This document shows positions 50,676-60,450 of a stretch of 64,000 nucleotides of DNA, one piece after another. The stretch spans positions 1 through 64,000 of the forward strand of contig CALUQN010000006.1 of assembly GCA_944322945.1 (NCBI GenBank). Reading direction: 5' to 3'. How positions within the stretch are numbered: position 1 is the first letter of the stretch; each line of letters starts with the position of its first letter. This DNA is from Candidatus Gastranaerophilales bacterium. GTDB taxonomy: Bacteria; Cyanobacteriota; Vampirovibrionia; Gastranaerophilales; Gastranaerophilaceae. Made by a program: the position numbers and the translations under genes. Under the pieces are notes generated by a model that saw nothing but the letters and a program-made list of their open reading frames with translations, searched no databases and had not been told where the DNA came from.

Positions 50676-51248
50676 ATGCAAATGAACGTAACAGCCCCTG
50701 CATTTACAGGTAAAACCGCTTACACAAGACAAGGCAACGAGTACAACAAAACCAATACTTTCGCAAAAGTAGGTTTTGGCGTAGGACTTGCTGCAGCAGC
50801 TGGTGTAGCTGCTTATGACAACAGAGAAGCTCTTGGTAAAGTTTTTACTAAAGAAAATGGTCAAAAAACATTAGACTCTATCAGTAAATTTTTCACAGAA
50901 ACAATCCCGAATTTATTCAAAAAAGCTCCAAAAGTAGCAGAAGAAACCGCAGAAGCTGCAACAGCAGCAGTTGATGAAGCTATTGATGCTGCAGCAAAAC
51001 CGGCAGCAGAAGCAGCTGAAGCAGTTGCAGATGCCGCTGCAGAAACAGCTAAAAAACCAAACAAAATTAAAGCTTTCTTTAATTCAATCGGAGAAGCTTT
51101 CAGCAAGATTGATATGAAAAAAGCTGGCAAAGCTACCGGTAAAATTGCAGTTATAGCTGCTCCGCTTGTTGTATTGACTGCCGCAGGCTTGATTGCTGAT
51201 AAAGTTATCAACGGCAAAAAAGCTCGCGAAGCTGATTTGAATGCGTAG
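50676..51248 (+). CDS. Lineage-specific Ala-rich membrane protein, N-terminal AFTG
   Basis: 190 residues. N-terminus VTAPAFTGKTAYTRQ carries the recurrent F-x-G motif. A first hydrophobic helix (FAKVGFGVGLAAAAGVAAY, ~30-48), an Ala/Glu-rich amphipathic middle (~90-130) like a long helix, and a second hydrophobic helix (IAVIAAPLVVLTAAGLIAD, ~160-178). AAAGGTG precedes the ATG. Related in composition to the 7771-8304 protein. Function unknown. Confidence 0.75.
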   Translation: MQMNVTAPAFTGKTAYTRQGNEYNKTNTFAKVGFGVGLAAAAGVAAYDNREALGKVFTKENGQKTLDSISKFFTETIPNLFKKAPKVAEETAEAATAAVDEAIDAAAKPAAEAAEAVADAAAETAKKPNKIKAFFNSIGEAFSKIDMKKAGKATGKIAVIAAPLVVLTAAGLIADKVINGKKAREADLNA

Positions 51249-51276
51249 TTTAGTTGATTAAATAAGAGATATGCAG

Positions 51277-51307
51277 AAAAGACCCGAATATTATTCGGGG
51301 CTTTTTC
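51277..51307 (+). terminator. Rho-independent terminator
   Basis: AAAAGACCCGAATA/TATTCGGGGCTTTTT, stem with one A-G mismatch and T run. Confidence 0.85.
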
Positions 51308-51338
51308 TATTTTTATTAATTAGCTTCCACAAAAAAGT

Positions 51339-51493
51339 AATGTATTTTCGGAACACGAGCCTCACTGACGTTCGCGCTTTTTGCTCACTCGCGATTAACG
51401 GGTCTGGGCATTGCCTGCTTGTCTTGCTTCCGCAAGCCAACTCTGCAATGCCGGCGCCCTCAGCTCGTTCGCTCTATCGTCCTCAAATACATT
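51339..51493 (+). repeat. GC-rich structured dispersed element, copy 2
   Basis: Arms AATGTATTT (51339-51347) and AAATACATT (51485-51493) are complementary but different from copy 1 (29301-29453). The interior shares GGAACACG, GTTCGCGC, ACTCGCGATTAACGGGTCTG, AGCTCGTTCGC and TATCGTCCTC. The central part here forms GGCATTGC/GCAATGCC with an inner CTTGC/GCAAG hairpin. Confidence 0.7.
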
Positions 51494-51528
51494 TCATCTT
51501 TTACTTATATTCTTATTATATTATTAAA

Positions 51529-52929
51529 TTATGCTTGCAGAATGTAATTCAAAAGAGTTCTTACCCCTGCACCTGTTGCACCCTTGATAAGCTCTTTCTG
51601 CGGTTTATCAAGGTAGGCAACGCCGGCGATATCAATGTGTGCCCATTTAACATCTTTTACAAATTCTTTTAAGAATACACCGGCAATAGAAGCTCCGCCG
51701 TTTCTTGAACCTGTATTTTTCATGTCGGCAATATCGCTTTTAAGGCTGTCTTTATATTCAGGGAAAAGCGGAAGTTTCCACATTGTTTCGCCGTTTTTGC
51801 ATCCTGTTTCAATGAGTCTTGATATCATATCGTCATCGTTACCCATAATACCTGCGGCAATAGTTCCTAAAGCTACCATACATGCGCCTGTAAGAGTTGC
51901 GATATCAATTACTTCATCAACTCCGAGTTCAGAGGCAAAACATAGAGCGTCAGCAAGTGTTAGTCTGCCTTCTGCGTCAGTGTTATCAACTTCAATGGTT
52001 TTGCCGTTTTTAGCTGTGAGAATATCGCCCGGTTTGTAGGATGAACCGCTTGGCATGTTTTCGCATGCTGCGATAATGCCGTGAACTTCAACCTGAGGAT
52101 TAAAGTATTTTAACGCTCTCATTACTGCAAGAACGCATGCCGCGCCAGACATATCATCTTTCATTGTAAGCATTGATGCCGGCGGTTTGATATCAAGTCC
52201 GCCGCTGTCAAAGCAGATACCTTTACCGATGATTGCGATTTTTTTCTTAGGATTTTCGCAATAATGTTTCATGTGGATAAATTTCGGAGGTTTAGGGCTG
52301 CCCTGTGCAACAGCAAGATATGCACCCATTCCCATTTGTTTAATTTTTTCGTAATCAAAAACTTCAGTTTCAATTCCGTCAAAACTTTTTGCGTATTCAG
52401 CAAGCTTTTCAGGTGTTGCAAATTCTGCCGGCTCATTCGCCAAATCTCTTGCAAAATTCATTGCTTCCCCGAAGGTTCTGCCTGAATTTATTCCGTCTTC
52501 AGAAACATTTGACATCATAATTTTTTCAACTCTGTCTGCTTTTTCTGATTTGTATTTGTCAAAAGCGTAGTTGCCAATCATAGCACCGATAGTTGCAGCC
52601 CAGCCGTAGTCAAACGGTGTTTCAAAATCATAACAGAGAGTTTTGGCTTTAATTTGCTGGCATTTTTTTATAGCTTTTGCAGAAATTTCTCTCATTTTAT
52701 TTTCATTGAATTCATCACGTTTACCCAAACCTATCACCAAAATTTTAGCGGCAGGTATTGCGCCGTATGTCTGGAGCAGGTATGTTTGACCGAATTTACC
52801 TTTAAATCCGTCTTTTTCTATTGCATAAGTATTTGCAATTTCATGTGCTGTTTGTTCGCCTTCATACAGACCTGCAACGATTACATCACATTCTGTGTTG
52901 CGCACATCTGATACAATTTTAATTTCCAT
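51529..52929 (-). CDS. pepA: Leucyl aminopeptidase
   Basis: 466 residues, M17 family. Metal ligands and active site: GKGICFDSGGLDIKPPASM with Asp and Lys ligand region, MKDDMSGAACVL, and the NTDAEGRLTLADAL signature (~318-331). C-terminal WAHIDIAGVAYLDKP. ATG 52929 follows GGAGAG at 6 nt; a longer frame has no support. Cytoplasmic zinc/manganese aminopeptidase of peptide turnover. Confidence 0.95.
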   Translation of the reverse strand: MEIKIVSDVRNTECDVIVAGLYEGEQTAHEIANTYAIEKDGFKGKFGQTYLLQTYGAIPAAKILVIGLGKRDEFNENKMREISAKAIKKCQQIKAKTLCYDFETPFDYGWAATIGAMIGNYAFDKYKSEKADRVEKIMMSNVSEDGINSGRTFGEAMNFARDLANEPAEFATPEKLAEYAKSFDGIETEVFDYEKIKQMGMGAYLAVAQGSPKPPKFIHMKHYCENPKKKIAIIGKGICFDSGGLDIKPPASMLTMKDDMSGAACVLAVMRALKYFNPQVEVHGIIAACENMPSGSSYKPGDILTAKNGKTIEVDNTDAEGRLTLADALCFASELGVDEVIDIATLTGACMVALGTIAAGIMGNDDDMISRLIETGCKNGETMWKLPLFPEYKDSLKSDIADMKNTGSRNGGASIAGVFLKEFVKDVKWAHIDIAGVAYLDKPQKELIKGATGAGVRTLLNYILQA

Positions 52930-53029
52930 ATAATGCTCTCCTTTTTTCAAGTTTATTATAGCACATTTATATACAGTGTAAATTATATTGCAAGGTAGCA
53001 AAAAATATCTTGCCGTGGTTTATATAGGT

Positions 53030-54094
53030 ATGAAAATTTTACCAGTCGCAAATTTGTATACTCCAAACTCCGGTTTTAAAAGACGCAGAGAAAATTCATC
53101 GCTCAGTGTCAAACAGCCTCCGACTGCTGCTATTCCTGCCGAAAATTACAGGGCAAATTTTCTTCCGTCTTTTACAAGTTTAAAATTCAAAGAGGGCGAG
53201 AATAATTATTGTGACACATCGTTTTTTAGAGATTATGAAACTCTTGAAGCGGCTGCAAAAATTCTCAAGCGAAATTTCCCGCATGGAACTGATATTCTTG
53301 ACTTTGCCTCCTCAAACGGTGAAGAGGCTGTTTCGCTTTACGCAATTTTGAATAGCGGTCAAAAAGGTAAATATAAAATTCTCTGTTTTGACAAATCTCA
53401 AAATATAATTGATATAGCAAATAAAGGGGTTTATACCGTTTATAACGGAGTCAGCGAGGACGGATTTTTGCTGATGGATGAGCTCAAGGATAAAAGAAAC
53501 AGAAAACTCAAAGCCTATTTTGATAAAATGATGGAAGAAGTTCCGGCACCTTCTCACAAGATTAATGATGAACATTTTATGAATTTTATTTCTCAAATGT
53601 TTGAGTATGAATTCAAAATTAAACATTACAAAATTCGTGACGAGTACAAAGATAATTTCAAATTCAATGTTGGCGATATCAATGATATTGAAAAACTTTA
53701 TCCAGAAAAACAGGCCGGCGCAATACTTTTCAGAAACGCATTTTATATCCCGACACACAATCTTGCCTTGAATGAATACAATATGAATGTGCGTGATGAT
53801 ATAAATAAGCAGGAAGTTGTTGATAAGATTATTGACAAAGTGTATGAGAAACTATTGCCCGGCGGGCTTTTTATAATGGGTGACAATGAAAAAGACCACG
53901 TATTTCTTGCTGATGAAAATTTGACGGAGGCTGAAACTTTGTTTATTCCTTTATATTGTGCTTCGATTTATATATGTCCGCCTGTATATAGAGCGCTTGC
54001 CCGTGATAAAAGGTTTAAAACCGTTTATGGCAAAACAATCGACTGTGCTATGGGAAAGACTGGAATTTTTACTGTATGGCAAAAAAATAAATAA
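53030..54094 (+). CDS. CheR-like SAM-dependent methyltransferase
   Basis: 354 residues. NYCDTSFFRDYETLEAA resembles the CheR TxFFR entry, and DILDFASSNGEEAVSLYAIL matches motif I (CheR CSTGEE with an N in place of T). The later segments GAILFRNAFYIP and LLPGGLFIMGDNE fit the CheR fold. The N-terminal ~60 residues are low complexity and end with LPSFTSLKFKEG. No chemotaxis gene is in the window, so glutamate methylation of a receptor is unproven. Divergent from pepA. Confidence 0.8.
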   Translation: MKILPVANLYTPNSGFKRRRENSSLSVKQPPTAAIPAENYRANFLPSFTSLKFKEGENNYCDTSFFRDYETLEAAAKILKRNFPHGTDILDFASSNGEEAVSLYAILNSGQKGKYKILCFDKSQNIIDIANKGVYTVYNGVSEDGFLLMDELKDKRNRKLKAYFDKMMEEVPAPSHKINDEHFMNFISQMFEYEFKIKHYKIRDEYKDNFKFNVGDINDIEKLYPEKQAGAILFRNAFYIPTHNLALNEYNMNVRDDINKQEVVDKIIDKVYEKLLPGGLFIMGDNEKDHVFLADENLTEAETLFIPLYCASIYICPPVYRALARDKRFKTVYGKTIDCAMGKTGIFTVWQKNK

Positions 54095-54298
54095 TCTGTA
54101 TCAAAATATAAATTTTTACTATACAAAATTAAATAACCATGTTAATATATTGACAGATGTAGTAGACAATATTTTTTGGATGTATATGCAATGAAATTCT
54201 TTTAAATAACCAAATAGAAGAAAGCTCGATAGGTTAAATGTATCGGGCGTTGCGTGTATTATTTTAAAAAATAGAAAAGGATAAGGTAAAAAAACTTT
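54095..54298. other. Intergenic region upstream of rny
   Basis: AT-rich. An inverted repeat GCTCGATA ... TATCGGGC (54225-54249) could be a leader hairpin of the RNase Y mRNA. No clear promoter consensus. Confidence 0.35.
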
Positions 54299-55819
54299 AT
54301 GGACTTTTTAACAATTATTGCGATTATTGCAGTAATAGCACTAATCGCTGTACTTGCAATTCAGCGTACAAAATATAAAGCGGTTCTGCAAAGTACTGAA
54401 AAAGAGAGATTAGCTTTGGAAGAGAAGGAAAAAATACTTTTAAAAGAAGCTAAAATTAAAGCCATAGAAGAGCTTAAAGATGACAGAGAAAAACTTAACG
54501 AAGAAGAGAGAGAACGCAGACAAGAGCTTGCAAGACAAGAACAAAAATTGATGAAACGCGAGGATATGCTCGAAGATAAAATCCAAGAGTATACCGACAA
54601 AAATATTCAGGTTGAAAGAAAACTTGATGAACTTCTTGAAAAAGAAGATTACCTCGCTGAAATTGTTCAAAAACAAACAGTAGAACTGGAACGCATTGCA
54701 GGTATGTCTGCCGAAGATGCAAAAAATATGCTTCTTGAACAATTGAAACATGATTTGGCTCAGGAACAACTTACTCTAATCAGAGAAAATGAAGCAAAGA
54801 TAAAAGAAGTTTCACTTGAAAAAGCAAAAGAAATTCTCTCAACAACAATGCAAAGATGTATGATAGAACAGGTTGTAGAAACTACAGTTTCTGTTGTAGC
54901 TTTGCCGAATGATGAGATGAAAGGTCGTATAATAGGTCGTGAGGGACGTAATATCAGAGCACTTGAAACATTGACCGGTGTTGACTTGATTATTGATGAT
55001 ACTCCTGAAGCCGTTGTATTATCAAGCTTTGATCCTGTCCGCCGCGAAATTGCTAAACTCGCACTTGAAAAACTTATTGTTGACGGTCGTATTCACCCTG
55101 TCCGCATTGAGGAAATGGTTGAAAAGGCCCGTGAAGAAATTGAAAAGAAAATCTGGGATGAGGGTGAAAGTGCTGCCCTTGATATGGGTGTTATGGGCTT
55201 GAATAAAGAACTCATAAAAACACTCGGTCGCTTATACTATAGAACAAGTTACGGTCAAAACGTTCTGAAACACTCGCTTGAAGTCGGTCATATTGCCGGC
55301 ATGCTGGCAGGAGAACTTGGGGCAAATGTAGCTGTTGCAAAACGTGCAGGACTTTTACACGATATAGGAAAAGCCGTTGACCAAACCCAAGAAGGCACAC
55401 ACATTCAACTCGGTGTTGAACTTGCTGCACGATACGGAGAGCGTCCGGATGTAATTCACGCTATAGAAGCTCACCACGATGATGTTGTTGCAAACACAAT
55501 AGAAGCTGTACTTGTCAAAGTCGCAGATGCGATTTCAGCAGGCAGACCGGGAGCAAGACGCGATACACTTGAAATTTATATCAAACGTCTTGAAAAAATT
55601 GAAGAAATCGTTAACAGCTATGACGGTATCAAACAGTCATTTGCAGTACAGGCAGGACGTGAGGTTAGAATTATAGTTGAAGCTGAAATGTTTGACGACC
55701 TCGCTTCTCAAAAGCTTGCAAGAGATGTTGCAAAACGTATTGAGGATGAGCTTGATTATCCGGGACAAATTCGGGTAACAGTTGTACGAGAATTCAGAAC
55801 TACAGAAATAGCTAAATAG
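54299..55819 (+). CDS. rny: Ribonuclease Y
   Basis: 506 residues. N-terminal membrane helix ([19 protein letters not shown]), long coiled coil (~30-190), KH domain [21 protein letters not shown] (~208-228), HD domain [15 protein letters not shown] and [10 protein letters not shown]. Endoribonuclease that starts mRNA decay at the membrane. Presence of RNase Y rather than an RNase E-type enzyme here fits Firmicutes and part of the Cyanobacteria-related groups. A hairpin follows the stop codon. Confidence 0.97.
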   Translation: MDFLTIIAIIAVIALIAVLAIQRTKYKAVLQSTEKERLALEEKEKILLKEAKIKAIEELKDDREKLNEEERERRQELARQEQKLMKREDMLEDKIQEYTDKNIQVERKLDELLEKEDYLAEIVQKQTVELERIAGMSAEDAKNMLLEQLKHDLAQEQLTLIRENEAKIKEVSLEKAKEILSTTMQRCMIEQVVETTVSVVALPNDEMKGRIIGREGRNIRALETLTGVDLIIDDTPEAVVLSSFDPVRREIAKLALEKLIVDGRIHPVRIEEMVEKAREEIEKKIWDEGESAALDMGVMGLNKELIKTLGRLYYRTSYGQNVLKHSLEVGHIAGMLAGELGANVAVAKRAGLLHDIGKAVDQTQEGTHIQLGVELAARYGERPDVIHAIEAHHDDVVANTIEAVLVKVADAISAGRPGARRDTLEIYIKRLEKIEEIVNSYDGIKQSFAVQAGREVRIIVEAEMFDDLASQKLARDVAKRIEDELDYPGQIRVTVVREFRTTEIAK

Positions 55820-55820
55820 T

Positions 55821-55849
55821 AAATGAGCAGGTTTATTCCTGCTCATTTT
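55821..55849 (+). terminator. Hairpin between rny and ymdB
   Basis: AAATGAGCAGG, loop TTTATT-like, CCTGCTCATTTT. Short T run, so a partial terminator or an mRNA 3' end. Confidence 0.6.
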
Positions 55850-55865
55850 AAGGAATAAAAATATT

Positions 55866-56690
55866 ATGTCTGATGATGATAAAATAATAAAAATTTTATT
55901 TTTCGGAGATATGGTTGGAAAACCTGGCAGATATGCCGTGCGTGATTTTTTGGAAGAACACAAAGCCGAATATGATTTTGTTATTGCAAACGTTGAAAAT
56001 GCGTCACACGGTTTTGGATTAACCGAAAAAAATTATAACGACCTGATATCTTACGGTGTGAATGCAATGACTTCCGGCAATCACATTTGGGATAAGCGTG
56101 ATATTTTTACATATATTCAGAATGCTGATAAACTTATCCGTCCGATAAATTATCCCGCCACAACTCCGGGTGCGGGCAGCAGGGTGTTTGACTGCGGAGA
56201 TTATAAAATTGCTGTTTTGAATATTTTGGGAAAAGTTTTTGTAAATATTGTAGACTTTCAATGGGAAAAAATTCTTGAAGAAATCAAACGATTGAAAGAA
56301 ATTACGCCGATTGTGGTAGTGGATTTTCACGGAGAAGCAACGGCAGAAAAGATTTGTTTTGGCAGATACTGCTCAGAGTTAGGTGTAAGTGCGTTTTTGG
56401 GAACACATACGCACGTGCAGACTGCTGATGAAAAAATTTTGAATGGAACGACCGGGTACATTACAGACGCGGGATTTTGCGGTGCTGTTGACAGTGTTAT
56501 CGGGATGGATTACAAGACATCTCTCACACGTTTTATCACAAATATTCCGGAGCGTTATGAGGTAGCTGAAAGCAATGAGGTGCAGATAAACGCGGTTGAA
56601 ATTGATATTGACGTAAATACCGGATGTGCTAAAGCTATAAAAAGGATTTTTTGTAGTAGAGATAATGAGAAAGAGGATGAAAGTCAATGA
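55866..56690 (+). CDS. YmdB-family metallophosphoesterase (TIGR00282)
   Basis: 274 residues. Metal ligands in LFFGDMVGKPGRYAV, NVENASHGFG, MTSGNHIWDKR, VVDFHGEATAEK and GTHTHVQTADE. Relatives in Firmicutes hydrolyse cyclic nucleotides and influence RNase Y-dependent processes, and rny-ymdB neighbours are common. The start ATG follows AAGGAAT. Ends with an overlap of 4 bases with the next gene (ATGA). Confidence 0.93.
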   Translation: MSDDDKIIKILFFGDMVGKPGRYAVRDFLEEHKAEYDFVIANVENASHGFGLTEKNYNDLISYGVNAMTSGNHIWDKRDIFTYIQNADKLIRPINYPATTPGAGSRVFDCGDYKIAVLNILGKVFVNIVDFQWEKILEEIKRLKEITPIVVVDFHGEATAEKICFGRYCSELGVSAFLGTHTHVQTADEKILNGTTGYITDAGFCGAVDSVIGMDYKTSLTRFITNIPERYEVAESNEVQINAVEIDIDVNTGCAKAIKRIFCSRDNEKEDESQ

Positions 56691-57547
56691 AAACTGATTT
56701 GCACATTCATACGTATTATTCGGATGGTGTCTTTTCGCCTGAAAAAATCGTTGATACGGCAATAGATGTCGGACTTCAGGTTATAGCGCTGACAGATCAC
56801 GACAATGTTTTGTCTTATAAAGTTGCAAATGATTATTTGAAAAAAGAAGGCAAAGAAGATAAGCTCCAGATTATTCAGGGTGTAGAAATAAATACACTCT
56901 ATAAAAATTATGAAATCCATATTCTTGGATATTTTATGAATACGGAAAACAGTGATTTTAAAAACTTGCTAAAAGTTCAGCAGCACGCACGTGTAAAGCA
57001 AACCAAAGAAATCATTTCGCTGCTTGCTAAAAAAGAGGGAATTAAAATCAAATTTGAAGACATAAAAAAACAGGTGGCAGAAGGCGGCAGTATCGGGCGT
57101 CCTCATATTGCAAAAGCCATAACGAGTGCCGGCGGAACGCACAGTATTATGGACGCTTATGCTAAATACATCCACGATGATTCGCCGGTTTATGTCCCAA
57201 GAAAAACCGTCACTCCGCACGATGCTGTTGAAATTATCTACGATGCCGGCGGAATACCTGTCATAGCTCACCCGCATGATTTGGATATCGCTGAAACTCT
57301 GATTAAAGAATTGATGAATTATGGCTTGCGCGGAATTGAGGCTTATCACAGAAAGCATTCTCCTGCCTGTGTTGAATATTTTTCTTCTATGGCGGAGGAA
57401 TTAGGGTTAATTGTCACAGGCGGTTCAGATTTTCACGCGCCAAATATTATGAACGGACAAATTATTCTTGGCAAAAATTTTGTGCCTGATTGGATTTACG
57501 ACAAGTTAATCGAAGAGAAAAAACATATTGATATGGCAAATCTTTAA
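56687..57547 (+). CDS. PHP-domain phosphoesterase (TrpH/RNase AM-like)
   Basis: 286 residues. PHP motifs: DLHIHTYYSDG (~4-14), ALTDHDNV (~31), GRPHIAKAI, VIAHPHD, and GGSDFHAP (~245). Family members are 5'-3' exonucleases or phosphatases; an RNA role would fit its position after rny-ymdB. ATGA overlap with the previous gene. Confidence 0.92.
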   Translation: MKTDLHIHTYYSDGVFSPEKIVDTAIDVGLQVIALTDHDNVLSYKVANDYLKKEGKEDKLQIIQGVEINTLYKNYEIHILGYFMNTENSDFKNLLKVQQHARVKQTKEIISLLAKKEGIKIKFEDIKKQVAEGGSIGRPHIAKAITSAGGTHSIMDAYAKYIHDDSPVYVPRKTVTPHDAVEIIYDAGGIPVIAHPHDLDIAETLIKELMNYGLRGIEAYHRKHSPACVEYFSSMAEELGLIVTGGSDFHAPNIMNGQIILGKNFVPDWIYDKLIEEKKHIDMANL

Positions 57548-57564
57548 AAAAAAGTGAGGCTATA

Positions 57565-58200
57565 GTGGGTAAAAAACGTTTCTGGAAACTTCAATATTCT
57601 GTAACAATTTTTGTTATAATCGGCGTACTGTTAATGCTTGCGCCGGTATCAATAGAGAGTTCACGCCAGGCGTATTTTATCTCGCGATGGAAAGAAACTT
57701 TTTCGAGGATGGAATATGTTCTGCAGGTTATAAGGACGCATATTTCAGACGATATGGTTAAAAACTACAATCAGGCATCGACACCGGAAGAAAAAGAACA
57801 GATTGTGCTGATGCTTTTAAAACCCTATTTGCGTCTTACTCCTGCAAAACTGCCGCGGAGCTACAAAATTTCTTATATGGATAAAAAGAAAGTTGACAGT
57901 GACGATACCTGGCATTTTAAAGAATATTATTACACGGATAAAGGCATCATTGCCGGCATAAAAAATTTGAATCGTAAAAGTGATAAAGAACCCGTTTTTA
58001 TAATGATGTTCGATGTAAACGGAATACTTCCGCCAAACACCTGGGGGAAAGATGTTTACGGAATAGTTGTTTATAATGCACGAGTTACGGCTATCGGAGC
58101 GGAAGAGCCTATGGATAAACTCCCGCACGATTGTTCGACCAGCGGCAGAGGGTTGTATTGTTCTTATTATTATCTAATCGGAGGGGAATTTGAAGAATAA
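57565..58200 (+). CDS. Pilin-like protein lacking canonical leader
   Basis: 211 residues. GTG start after GTGAGGC. N-terminus KKRFWKLQYSVTIFVIIGVLLMLAPVSIE is a short basic segment with one membrane helix, not the usual FTLAEVLI leader. The C-terminal domain carries FDVNGILPPNTWGKDVYGI, the motif shared with the prepilin-like proteins at 6081 and 35930. Perhaps a pseudopilin-like envelope protein with another anchor. Overlaps the LOG gene by 11 bases. Confidence 0.8.
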   Translation: MGKKRFWKLQYSVTIFVIIGVLLMLAPVSIESSRQAYFISRWKETFSRMEYVLQVIRTHISDDMVKNYNQASTPEEKEQIVLMLLKPYLRLTPAKLPRSYKISYMDKKKVDSDDTWHFKEYYYTDKGIIAGIKNLNRKSDKEPVFIMMFDVNGILPPNTWGKDVYGIVVYNARVTAIGAEEPMDKLPHDCSTSGRGLYCSYYYLIGGEFEE

Positions 58201-58792
58201 TAATATAAAATCAGTATGCGTGTTCGCGTCATCAAGTGATTTTCTGGAAAAAAGTTATTACAAAGACGCTGCCAGGCTGGGAGAGCTACTTGCAGCAGCC
58301 GGAATGGATATGGTCTATGGCGGGAGCACACTCGGACTTATGTGGGCTTGCGCAAACGCAGTTAAATCAAACGGCGGAAAAATTACAGGTGTTATGCCGC
58401 AAAAACTTTGTGATTTCGGGGTTTCTTCAAAACTCTGCGATGAGTTTCACCTGACAACCGGAATGAGGGAAAGAAAAGCCAAAATGGATGAGCTTTCAGA
58501 CGCTCTCATTGCACTTGCCGGCGGGTTCGGCACTTTGGAAGAACTCGCGGAAATGATTGTGCAAAAACAACTCGGGTATAACAACAAGGCGATTGTAATT
58601 TTGAATACTAATAACTTTTACGACAAATTGATTGAATTTTTTGATGTAATAATTTCGCAAAACTTCTGTAAATGCGCGCCAGACGGGTTGTATTATGTAG
58701 CGCAGACACCTGAAGATGCCGTTGAATATCTGAAAAATTATACACCTGTATTCAAAGCTTTGACCCGTGAAGAATTGTATGCAAAACAATAG
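58190..58792 (+). CDS. LOG-family phosphoribohydrolase (TIGR00730)
   Basis: 200 residues. VYGGSTLGLMWACANA, MRERKAKM, and LAGGFGTLEELAEM, the PGGxGTxxE motif with Ala in place of Pro. LOG/YvdD-like enzymes release the base from nucleoside 5'-monophosphates (cytokinin-type or AMP). TTG start with GAGGGG 6 nt upstream, inside the end of the previous gene. Last gene of the rny group. Confidence 0.93.
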   Translation: MKNNNIKSVCVFASSSDFLEKSYYKDAARLGELLAAAGMDMVYGGSTLGLMWACANAVKSNGGKITGVMPQKLCDFGVSSKLCDEFHLTTGMRERKAKMDELSDALIALAGGFGTLEELAEMIVQKQLGYNNKAIVILNTNNFYDKLIEFFDVIISQNFCKCAPDGLYYVAQTPEDAVEYLKNYTPVFKALTREELYAKQ

Positions 58793-58800
58793 AAAAATTT

Positions 58801-60450
58801 TTAAACTATTGCACCGTGGGAAGCGTCCTGAACATTTTTTGCATATTTAGCAAGATAGCCTGATTTTACTTTCGGAACGAATGGAGGCAGAGTTTTTTTG
58901 CGTTCTTCAAGCTCGGTGTCAGAAACAAGAAGGTCAATTTTTCTTGAATTAATATCAATTTTAATTTTGTCGCCGTCTTTAATCAGAGCAATAGTGCCGC
59001 CGTTTGCCGCTTCCGGACAGATGTGTCCGACACAGACCCCGCGTGTGGCACCAGAAAATCTTCCGTCAGTGATAAGCGCACATTTTTTGCCTAAGCCTTT
59101 CCCGACAAGAAGTGAAGTCGGCGCGAGCATCTCTCTCATGCCGGGACCGCCTTTGGGACCTTCATAGCGGATTACAATAACATCGCCGGCTTGAATTTCG
59201 TCATTTTCCAATGCTGACATTGCCTCTTCTTCACTGTCAAAAGTTCTTGCAACCCCTTCAAACTCGTAGCATTCCGGAGCCACACCGGAAGTTTTTATAA
59301 CACAGCCGTCTTTTGCAAGGTTTCCGTAAAGAACAGCAAGTCCGGGCTGCGTATATGATGATTTGTCATAAGGAGGAATTATTTCTTCATCAGCCCAAGC
59401 GGAAGCCGCAATATTTTTCACTGATATACCGCAAACCGTCGGAGATTCAACCAGAAAATCTTTTAAAGATTTCAATACCGCCGGAACCCCGCCTGCATTA
59501 TGGAAATCTGTCATTGTAAGTGTTGATGACGGGTTTATTTTTACTATCTGGTGAATTTTGCCGCTCAATTCTTCAAAATCATTCAGCGTAATATCAATTT
59601 CTCCGGCATTTGCAATGGCAAGCGTGTGCAGGAATGTGTTTGTAGAGCCGCCGAGTGCCAAATCTGCTATGATTGCATTTCTCAAAGAGTCTCTTGTTAT
59701 AATGTCAGATGGTTTTATATCTTTTTCAACGAGTTTCACGATTTGCATGCCGCTTTCAAAAGCTATTCTGCGTTTTTGTGAAGACACGGCAGACGCTGAA
59801 GCGCAATAAGGAAGGCTCATTCCCATAACTTCTGTCAGACACGCCATTGTATTTGCAGTATACATTCCCTGACAGGCACCGGCGGACGGGCAGGAATTTT
59901 CTTCCAATGCAAGCAGGTGCTCTTCTGTAATTTCACCTTTTCTAAATCTTCCGACAGCCTCAAATGAGCCTGTTACCATAGTAAGCTTATTTTCACCTCT
60001 GCACATACCGTCGAGCATCGGTCCTGCTGTCACAATAATTGCCGGAATATTCAGTCTTAATGCACCAATCAGCATCCCCGGAGTAATCTTATCGCAATTT
60101 GAAAGCAACACAACACCATCAAGCTGATGCGCAGCTGCAACACTTTCCACGCAATCGGCAATTAAATCCCGCGAAGGAAGAGAATATCTCATTCCGCTGT
60201 GTCCCATTGCAATTCCGTCACAGATTGCCGGTACCCCGAATACAAAAGCCTGCCCGCCGGCAGAATGTATTCCCTTTTCAATCTGCCTTTCCAAATCCCG
60301 CATACCGATATGCCCCGGAACTAAATCCGAAAATGAACTTGCAATCCCGATAAACGGCGCATTCATATTTTTTTTACTGACTCCTGTTGCCATCAATAGT
60401 CCGCGGTGCGGTGTTCTTGCTATCCCTTTTTTTATACTGTCGCTTCTCAT
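58801..60450 (-). CDS. ilvD: Dihydroxy-acid dehydratase
   Basis: 549 residues. Branched-chain amino acid synthesis. Fe-S cysteines in [11 protein letters not shown] and [44 protein letters not shown] and GGPGMREML are conserved. No other ilv genes are adjacent. Overlaps nagA by 4 bases (ATGA), so the two are co-translated although their pathways differ. Confidence 0.97.
   Translation of the reverse strand: MRSDSIKKGIARTPHRGLLMATGVSKKNMNAPFIGIASSFSDLVPGHIGMRDLERQIEKGIHSAGGQAFVFGVPAICDGIAMGHSGMRYSLPSRDLIADCVESVAAAHQLDGVVLLSNCDKITPGMLIGALRLNIPAIIVTAGPMLDGMCRGENKLTMVTGSFEAVGRFRKGEITEEHLLALEENSCPSAGACQGMYTANTMACLTEVMGMSLPYCASASAVSSQKRRIAFESGMQIVKLVEKDIKPSDIITRDSLRNAIIADLALGGSTNTFLHTLAIANAGEIDITLNDFEELSGKIHQIVKINPSSTLTMTDFHNAGGVPAVLKSLKDFLVESPTVCGISVKNIAASAWADEEIIPPYDKSSYTQPGLAVLYGNLAKDGCVIKTSGVAPECYEFEGVARTFDSEEEAMSALENDEIQAGDVIVIRYEGPKGGPGMREMLAPTSLLVGKGLGKKCALITDGRFSGATRGVCVGHICPEAANGGTIALIKDGDKIKIDINSRKIDLLVSDTELEERKKTLPPFVPKVKSGYLAKYAKNVQDASHGAIV

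Noticed and set aside
54225-54249. Small RNA upstream of rny
   Set aside because: Only one short hairpin, with no clear promoter or terminator, so a separate RNA gene is not supported.
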